Source of the DNA: Paenibacillus plantiphilus
GTDB lineage: Bacteria > Bacillota > Bacilli > Paenibacillales > Paenibacillaceae
Direction: 5' to 3'
Assembly (NCBI RefSeq): GCF_927798095.1
Contig: NZ_CAKMMF010000024.1
Coordinates: 1-64,000 of the forward strand
DNA: 64,000 nt
In this document: positions 59,771 through 64,000 of the stretch, in pieces
Numbering within the stretch: the first letter of the stretch is position 1
Layout of the letters: each line of letters opens with the position of its first letter
Program-made: the position numbers and the translations under genes
Notes under the pieces: generated by a model
Told to the model about the DNA's origin: nothing
The model's database searches: none
The model's input: the letters and a program-made list of their open reading frames with translations, nothing else

Positions 59771-60811
59771 TTAGTGCCTTCGCGGCGGCTTATGGCGAAT
59801 AAGCAGGACAAGCCACCCAAGGCTTATTAATCCGAACAATGGATACAGGGTCGACAGCAACGGACCGAATCCGATCTGGCTGGCAAAATAACAAAGCACC
59901 AGCACGATAAACGTCAGCCATGTGCGAGAGATGGAAAACCGCTCCTCCAGCTGTAGTGAGAGCCCATATACATCTGCGATAAGCGTCGTGAAAATTTCCG
60001 AGAATATGAGGAAAATATAAAAGATTTGCACACCGTAGCCAACCTCGCGCGCGATTCCGCCCATCGGAATCGCGAATTGCTGAATGCCCGGCATATAGAC
60101 AGACAGCGCAATATGGCTGGCAAGCAGCATGAAGCCAATCCCGAGACCGCCGATCCAGGAGCCCAGGATGATCGTTTTGCGATCGCCAATCTGTGCGCCG
60201 AGCGGGACAAGCACAGCCTGTGACATGGAGAGGTTGAAGGCAGCATAGAGGAATGGAGAAGCCCATACGGCAAACAACGAATGATCGCTCGTAAGTATCA
60301 TCCATCTGCTTGCCCCAGGCGTCTGAATCGTATCTATAATGATAATGACAGTGAACAACAGCATGATTGGCACAACAATCGAGTTCACGGTCAAAATAGC
60401 GCCCATTCCTTTGCGGACAAGAAAGAAACAGCCGACCATCGTGATGAGCAGACCGATCTGGTACGACATATTCCAATGCTCAGAGAAGATTGCGCCAGCG
60501 CCTGCAAGCATGACAGCATTGACTCCGAACAGGATGACCAGCATGAAATGACTGACCCACCGTCCGTTTCGTTCCCCGAACAGCGCCTTATTGACATCCT
60601 CATAGGATCTGGCTGTAATGTCGCATGCGATCAGCATCATTTTGGAGCCGAGCCATATAAACAATGCCGTTGACAGCAGGATCGTCAGAGCGCCCCAATA
60701 GCCGAAACGCGTGAAAAATTGCAATATCTCTTGTCCGGTTGCGAAACCCGCGCCGACAATCGTACCCATGTACGTAGAAGCGATTTGCAGCACTTTAACG
60801 AATCTCTTCAT
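59771..60811 (-). CDS. YkvI-family membrane transporter
   Basis: A 346-residue protein with about ten helices. YMGTIVGAGFATGQEILQFF at the N-terminus is the YkvI signature, and the fold is APC/Na-symporter-like. Substrate is unknown. It is convergent with the yhaN-like gene, 16 bp away. Confidence 0.85.
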   Translation of the reverse strand: MKRFVKVLQIASTYMGTIVGAGFATGQEILQFFTRFGYWGALTILLSTALFIWLGSKMMLIACDITARSYEDVNKALFGERNGRWVSHFMLVILFGVNAVMLAGAGAIFSEHWNMSYQIGLLITMVGCFFLVRKGMGAILTVNSIVVPIMLLFTVIIIIDTIQTPGASRWMILTSDHSLFAVWASPFLYAAFNLSMSQAVLVPLGAQIGDRKTIILGSWIGGLGIGFMLLASHIALSVYMPGIQQFAIPMGGIAREVGYGVQIFYIFLIFSEIFTTLIADVYGLSLQLEERFSISRTWLTFIVLVLCYFASQIGFGPLLSTLYPLFGLISLGWLVLLIRHKPPRRH

Positions 60812-60972
60812 TGAATTTGACCTGCCTTTCGGACTCGTCCTTCTCCTATAGAAGGTATGTCCGATGGAGGACAGGCATGACTACAAAAAAAATCGCCCCC
60901 ATGCTAAACGGCCTCAGGCCGATTAACAACGGGAACGATTCATGATCTGCTCATAAAGCCGGTGCAGCACGT

Positions 60973-61671
60973 CTAGGCCGGTGCAGTCATAAAGAAGAGC
61001 TTGATCGAAATAATCTCATTCTTGTCAGGGTCCATATCAAGCTTGAGCAATGCACCTGCCGCCTTGTAGGAGAGTACGCTCGCCGTGTGCGTATCCGGCT
61101 TGCCGAGTGCTTTGATTGCCGCATTCTCGGTGTCTCCGATTCGCAGTCCATTCAAGTCAGTAACCGTCCCGCTATCAAACACTTCTATGAACCTTACCTT
61201 CTTATCTTTGCCATATCCGATAGAGAAGCCTGTATATTCATGAATCGTTAATGTTTCGTTCTCGTCCTCGATAGAGTACTTCTCCACAGGCTTGCCCAGC
61301 TTGCGCTCTGTTGCTGCTTGCGCATCACCGATTCCGACTCCGTGAAGCTTGGGAGAGCTTGAATCCCACTTGTTCTCGGACTTGGCGGCGCTTGGAGCGG
61401 TCTTGGTCCCGGAGGAGGACTCTGCCTGGGCAGAAGGCACATCCGAAACGCCATCTTCAAGAATGGTATTGACGACCGGATTCGAGCTGTTGTCTGAATG
61501 GTTATACACTTTTTGTGGACTGTCGGTTGTCTTGGCAAGTCCTGACGAGCTTATTCCCGTATCGCTTACCGGAATATGTCTGTCGGTCTCAGTCTGACAG
61601 CCTGCGACGAGAATTGAAAGTAGAGCGATTGCGGCGGTACGAGCCGCGATGCGAACGGTAGCTTGATTCAT
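60973..61671 (-). CDS. Putative lipoprotein with repeated IGD/GKP modules
   Basis: A 232-residue lipoprotein: lipobox LVAGC with Cys25. A disordered Ser-rich part (about 26-110) is followed by two similar modules, GVGIGDAQAATERKLGKPVE and GLRIGDTENAAIKALGKPDT, each with strands after it. The pattern resembles SmpA/OmlA-type small folds and the domain at 29705-30232. ATG 61671 follows AGGAGG by 12 bases. Function is unknown. Confidence 0.75.
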   Translation of the reverse strand: MNQATVRIAARTAAIALLSILVAGCQTETDRHIPVSDTGISSSGLAKTTDSPQKVYNHSDNSSNPVVNTILEDGVSDVPSAQAESSSGTKTAPSAAKSENKWDSSSPKLHGVGIGDAQAATERKLGKPVEKYSIEDENETLTIHEYTGFSIGYGKDKKVRFIEVFDSGTVTDLNGLRIGDTENAAIKALGKPDTHTASVLSYKAAGALLKLDMDPDKNEIISIKLFFMTAPA

Positions 61672-61864
61672 TCGGGTATAACACCTCCTGCCAATTGGCA
61701 TTGCGTGTGACGCTATGTAACCACTACTAAATTAAACGCAGCGAGTGGAAAAAAGTTGCAGCCGTTTCGAATGGATTTTAATGGATTAATAAGACTATAG
61801 GTTGCGAAGGGGCACTTCCGTATGGTACGTTAACGGAAAAAGCTTTTCGTTTGGAGGAAACAGG

Positions 61865-62434
61865 GTGGAACTGTTAAAAGAACGCATATTGCGGGAAGCT
61901 ACTGTTATAAATAACGATGTGTTAAAGCTTGACGCACTTATTAATCATCAGGTAGATCCCATGCTAATGCAGGAATTGGGCAAGGAATTCGCGCGACGGT
62001 TCAAAGAGCATTCGATTACGAAGGTCATTACGGTGGAATCTTCCGGCATACCAGCTGCCTTTACAACTGCGTTGGCGCTGGGCGTGCCGCTAGTATTCGC
62101 TCGCCGCAAAAAAACGTTGATCGCTGATCCGGATGCGCTTTGCGAGCGTGTGCCATCCTTTACGAAAGGAATTGTGACGGACATTATGGTATCCCGTCAA
62201 TTTCTGACGGAGGAGGATTCTGTTCTCTTTATTGATGATATTATTGCCAATGGCGATGCAGCACGAGGACTCATCAAAATTATTGAACGCTCAGGAGCGA
62301 AGCTGGCTGGCGTAGGCATTCTCGTAGAGAAATCATTCCAGGCTGGAGCCAGAACGATTCGGGAGCAGGGTATTAAGGTGGAATCGCTCGTCAAAATTTC
62401 ATCACTGGAAGATGGAAAAATCACCTTTGAATAA
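61865..62434 (+). CDS. xpt: Xanthine phosphoribosyltransferase
   Basis: A 189-residue type I phosphoribosyltransferase salvaging xanthine to XMP. The PRPP motif is VLFIDDIIANGDAARGL, and VESSGIPAAFTTALALGVPL and ARRKK are as in B. subtilis Xpt. GGAGG is seven bases before GTG 61865. Unlike B. subtilis, no purine riboswitch is visible upstream; only small hairpins (TTCCGT/ACGGAA at 61816-61838). No pbuX gene follows. Confidence 0.92.
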   Translation: MELLKERILREATVINNDVLKLDALINHQVDPMLMQELGKEFARRFKEHSITKVITVESSGIPAAFTTALALGVPLVFARRKKTLIADPDALCERVPSFTKGIVTDIMVSRQFLTEEDSVLFIDDIIANGDAARGLIKIIERSGAKLAGVGILVEKSFQAGARTIREQGIKVESLVKISSLEDGKITFE

Positions 62435-62487
62435 AATTCTACATCTTATTCCAGAATAAGCACCTTTTCGACTATCAAATTTTGTCT

Positions 62488-62493
62488 TATAAT
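62488..62493 (+). promoter_or_regulatory. Candidate -10 of the 62523 gene
   Basis: A consensus TATAAT lies 30 bp before the start codon. The -35 is poor (TTCGAC at 62467, 15-bp spacer). Confidence 0.45.
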
Positions 62494-62522
62494 GTTTGTA
62501 AGTGACCGAGGGGAGGCACATT

Positions 62523-62849
62523 ATGATGGGGAAACTTTCTTCTAATGATTTTCTGCAGAATAAGCTATCTGATGCCAAAAATCATTTCGAGCGTGCGCTC
62601 GACTGCAAGCATACCGAATTCGATGACTTGTATCCGTACATGATCGAGCATCCGCAATTTTTCTGGTATAAGAGGTATGTAGCCTGGTCGGAGTTGTTGA
62701 CAATTGTTAAGCTTTGCGTGGAGCTGGAGATTGAATGGCAGGAGCATTTCACTGCGAAGCAAGCAGAATATATTACGAGCCGGGTTATGTCGTCCCGTGT
62801 TCTGGATGAATGGTATGAGACTACGGATTCCAAGGAACAAGTAAGCTAA
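62523..62849 (+). CDS. Small protein of unknown function
   Basis: A 108-residue soluble protein, mostly helical by eye (FLQNKLSDAKNHFERALDCK, WSELLTIVKLCVELEIEWQE). No family is recognised. GGGGAGG at 62510-62516 supports ATG 62523 or 62526. A terminator follows. Confidence 0.72.
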   Translation: MMGKLSSNDFLQNKLSDAKNHFERALDCKHTEFDDLYPYMIEHPQFFWYKRYVAWSELLTIVKLCVELEIEWQEHFTAKQAEYITSRVMSSRVLDEWYETTDSKEQVS

Positions 62850-62869
62850 TAATTGAATAAGCGTCAATC

Positions 62870-62910
62870 AGGACCTCGATGAATGCGACTGCAGCGCATT
62901 GAGGTCCTTT
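62870..62910 (+). terminator. Intrinsic terminator
   Basis: AGGACCTC (62870-62877) pairs with GAGGTCCT (62901-62908); an inner AATGCG/CGCATT stem extends it, then TTT. Confidence 0.82.
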
Positions 62911-62950
62911 GCATATTACGATTCAGCAGTAATGCGAAAGAGGCGATAGC

Positions 62951-63196
62951 GTGATTTCCGAGCAGCAATTGGATCAATTTCGAGTGGATGGTAGTCGTAT
63001 AAGAGTAGTGCGGGACGCTCATGAGAGCAATGATGTTGTTGGGATCGTCGTGGCATGGGATGCTGAAAGTGTTGTGATCAGAAAGGCGAATCGAAGAGTT
63101 GTGAAGGTTAGCCGCAGCTATGTGATCGAGCCTGCAGAACAGCCCAGAAGCAATGTGCTCCAGCATTCAGAGCAGGATTCTCTGCAGGATACATAA
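62951..63196 (+). CDS. Small hypothetical protein
   Basis: An 81-residue protein starting at GTG 62951 after AAAGAGGCG. The core (RIRVVRDAHESNDVVGIVVA, VVIRKANRRVVKVSRSYVIE) looks like a small SH3-like beta barrel, but no family is certain. Confidence 0.65.
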   Translation: MISEQQLDQFRVDGSRIRVVRDAHESNDVVGIVVAWDAESVVIRKANRRVVKVSRSYVIEPAEQPRSNVLQHSEQDSLQDT

Positions 63197-63277
63197 AGGA
63201 AACGAATGCCCGCTTGTTTCGTATCATTCAATATAATCAAATGCGCATTGCGCTGTAAGCAAATGGAGGCTGCTACT

Positions 63278-63772
63278 ATGAAATGTCCAGTTTGTGAGAA
63301 TGTTCGCATGAGGGAAGTGGAGAAGGACGGCGTCATGATTGATGTTTGTCCGGATTGCAAGGGAGTTTGGCTGGACCGTGGAGAGCTGGATAAGCTGATG
63401 CAAGGGATACGGGAGTTGCAGAGCGATTACAACAAAATGGAGCAGCAGGCGAACAGACCGCCACAGAGCGGCCCTGTCAACATGGGTCAAGCTCCGTCAC
63501 AGCAGCAGCCCGGACAGCCGCAAGGCTCCAATGGCGGCTACGTGAATCCTTCCTTCCAGCAAGGACAACCGGGTGCGTATGGCAACGGCCAGCAGCCGCA
63601 GCAAGGCGGCTATGGCCAACAACAAGTGCCGCCGCCCCAATCCGGACAGTACGGCAATTACCAGCAGGGCTATGGCAGTCATTCCAAGCACGAGATACAC
63701 TACAATAAGTACGGCCACCCTTATAAGAAGAAAAAAACGATGCTCGATGTATTAGGCAATTTGTTTGATTAA
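63278..63772 (+). CDS. zf-TFIIB-domain protein with Gln/Gly-rich tail
   Basis: A 164-residue protein. The N-terminal zinc ribbon has CPVCENVRMREVEKDGV and CPDCKGVWLDRGELDKL, the zf-TFIIB pattern. It is followed by a low-complexity Gln/Gly/Pro-rich segment (about 60-140) and a basic end KHEIHYNKYGHPYKKKK. Function is unknown in this family. GGAGG sits eight bases before ATG 63278. Confidence 0.85.
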   Translation: MKCPVCENVRMREVEKDGVMIDVCPDCKGVWLDRGELDKLMQGIRELQSDYNKMEQQANRPPQSGPVNMGQAPSQQQPGQPQGSNGGYVNPSFQQGQPGAYGNGQQPQQGGYGQQQVPPPQSGQYGNYQQGYGSHSKHEIHYNKYGHPYKKKKTMLDVLGNLFD

Positions 63773-63794
63773 TGCCCGGTAACGGACAATAGAA

Positions 63795-63861
63795 GCTCCA
63801 GCCAATACCGTCCATATGCCCCCTGAGAGGGATATAGGGATGACATTGGCTGGAGCCTTTT
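63795..63861. terminator. Bidirectional terminator
   Basis: GCTCCAGCCAAT (63795-63806) pairs with ATTGGCTGGAGC (63845-63856), followed by CTTTTC, between two convergent genes. Confidence 0.85.
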
Positions 63862-63900
63862 CATTCCATGAATGCGATGCGAGGTATGATGGCTTGCTTG

Positions 63901-64000
63901 TTATTCCATTCGTTCAAACTGTGTTGCTGTTCTGATTTGATCTCTCATATGGAAGCTGAGCAGCCATAAGCGTACCTTGTCGCCGACCCTTAGCTCTGCT
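63901..64000 (-). CDS. Partial gene, C-terminus only (cut by window edge)
   Basis: The reverse frame is open from the window edge to TAA at 63901-63903, ending ELRVGDKVRLWLLSFHMRDQ then IRTATQFERME. The VGDKV-x-W pattern resembles the C-terminal strand of OB-fold-like DUF3221 domains; this is a guess from 33 residues. The convergent terminator at 63795-63861 supports a real gene end. Confidence 0.45.
   Translation of the reverse strand, partial: AELRVGDKVRLWLLSFHMRDQIRTATQFERME

Noticed and set aside
61740-61864. Possible purine riboswitch before xpt
   Set aside because: The conserved purine-aptamer core and loop sequences are not present; only short unrelated hairpins are seen.

Overview
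The window looks like a chromosomal segment of a spore-forming, low-to-mid GC Bacillota close to Paenibacillus. This rests on strong AGGAGG-type ribosome binding sites, frequent GTG/TTG starts, a YjcZ-type sporulation miniprotein, a FosB homologue, a B. subtilis-like Zur box in front of a YciC-type metallochaperone, and YhaO/YhaN, YkvI and Xpt homologues. The genus is an inference. I see no rRNA, tRNA, insertion sequence, prophage, integron or CRISPR array.

Layout. 1-460 is a 113-bp tandem array. 461-10.2 kb holds an HAD phosphatase, two RsmF-like rRNA m5C methyltransferases 2 kb apart in convergent orientation, a pseudouridine synthase, a sporulation peptide, a nucleotidyltransferase, an MBL hydrolase, a lipoprotein and a LysE exporter. 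10.3-14.4 kb has a decayed histidine phosphatase, a Zur/Fur regulator, a secreted Calx-beta protein and a CobW/YciC GTPase behind two Zur boxes. 14.5-22.4 kb is a same-strand run of small-molecule and resistance-like genes: SRPBCC, M24, four GNATs, an AadA-like nucleotidyltransferase, VanZ and a Cof HAD, plus an unusual DHODH-like protein fused to a duplicated membrane module. 22.4-30.7 kb is repeat-rich intergenic DNA between an orphan solute-binding lipoprotein, a eukaryotic-type HisA, an SH3b-amidase and a second Calx-beta protein. 30.7-37.4 kb carries a lipoprotein, cysK, a PurN-like formyltransferase, fosB, a DUF4269 gene, a HEAT-repeat/metzincin-motif gene pair and a DHFR-family gene.

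37.7-43.7 kb is a tightly overlapping six-gene operon: two ABC ATPases, two permeases (one with a peptidase-M1-like outer domain), an ECF sigma factor and its probable membrane partner. 43.8-48.2 kb is metabolic and transport genes. 48.2-49.9 kb pairs a PadR regulator with a divergent SEDS (FtsW/RodA) protein. 49.9-51.9 kb is queDEC for 7-deazaguanine synthesis with a clear sigma-A promoter. Then follow a diguanylate cyclase divergent from a glycosyltransferase, the sbcD/sbcC-like yhaO-yhaN pair, a YkvI-type transporter, a lipoprotein, xpt, and small genes to the window end, where a reverse-strand gene is cut.

The most striking window-wide theme is repeat expansion. In-frame minisatellites (75, 42, 30 and 12 bp units, all multiples of three) sit in linkers of four genes. 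Intergenic arrays have 113, 40, 30 and 7 bp units, and a dispersed hairpin element has a stem sequence that differs between copies while pairing is kept.
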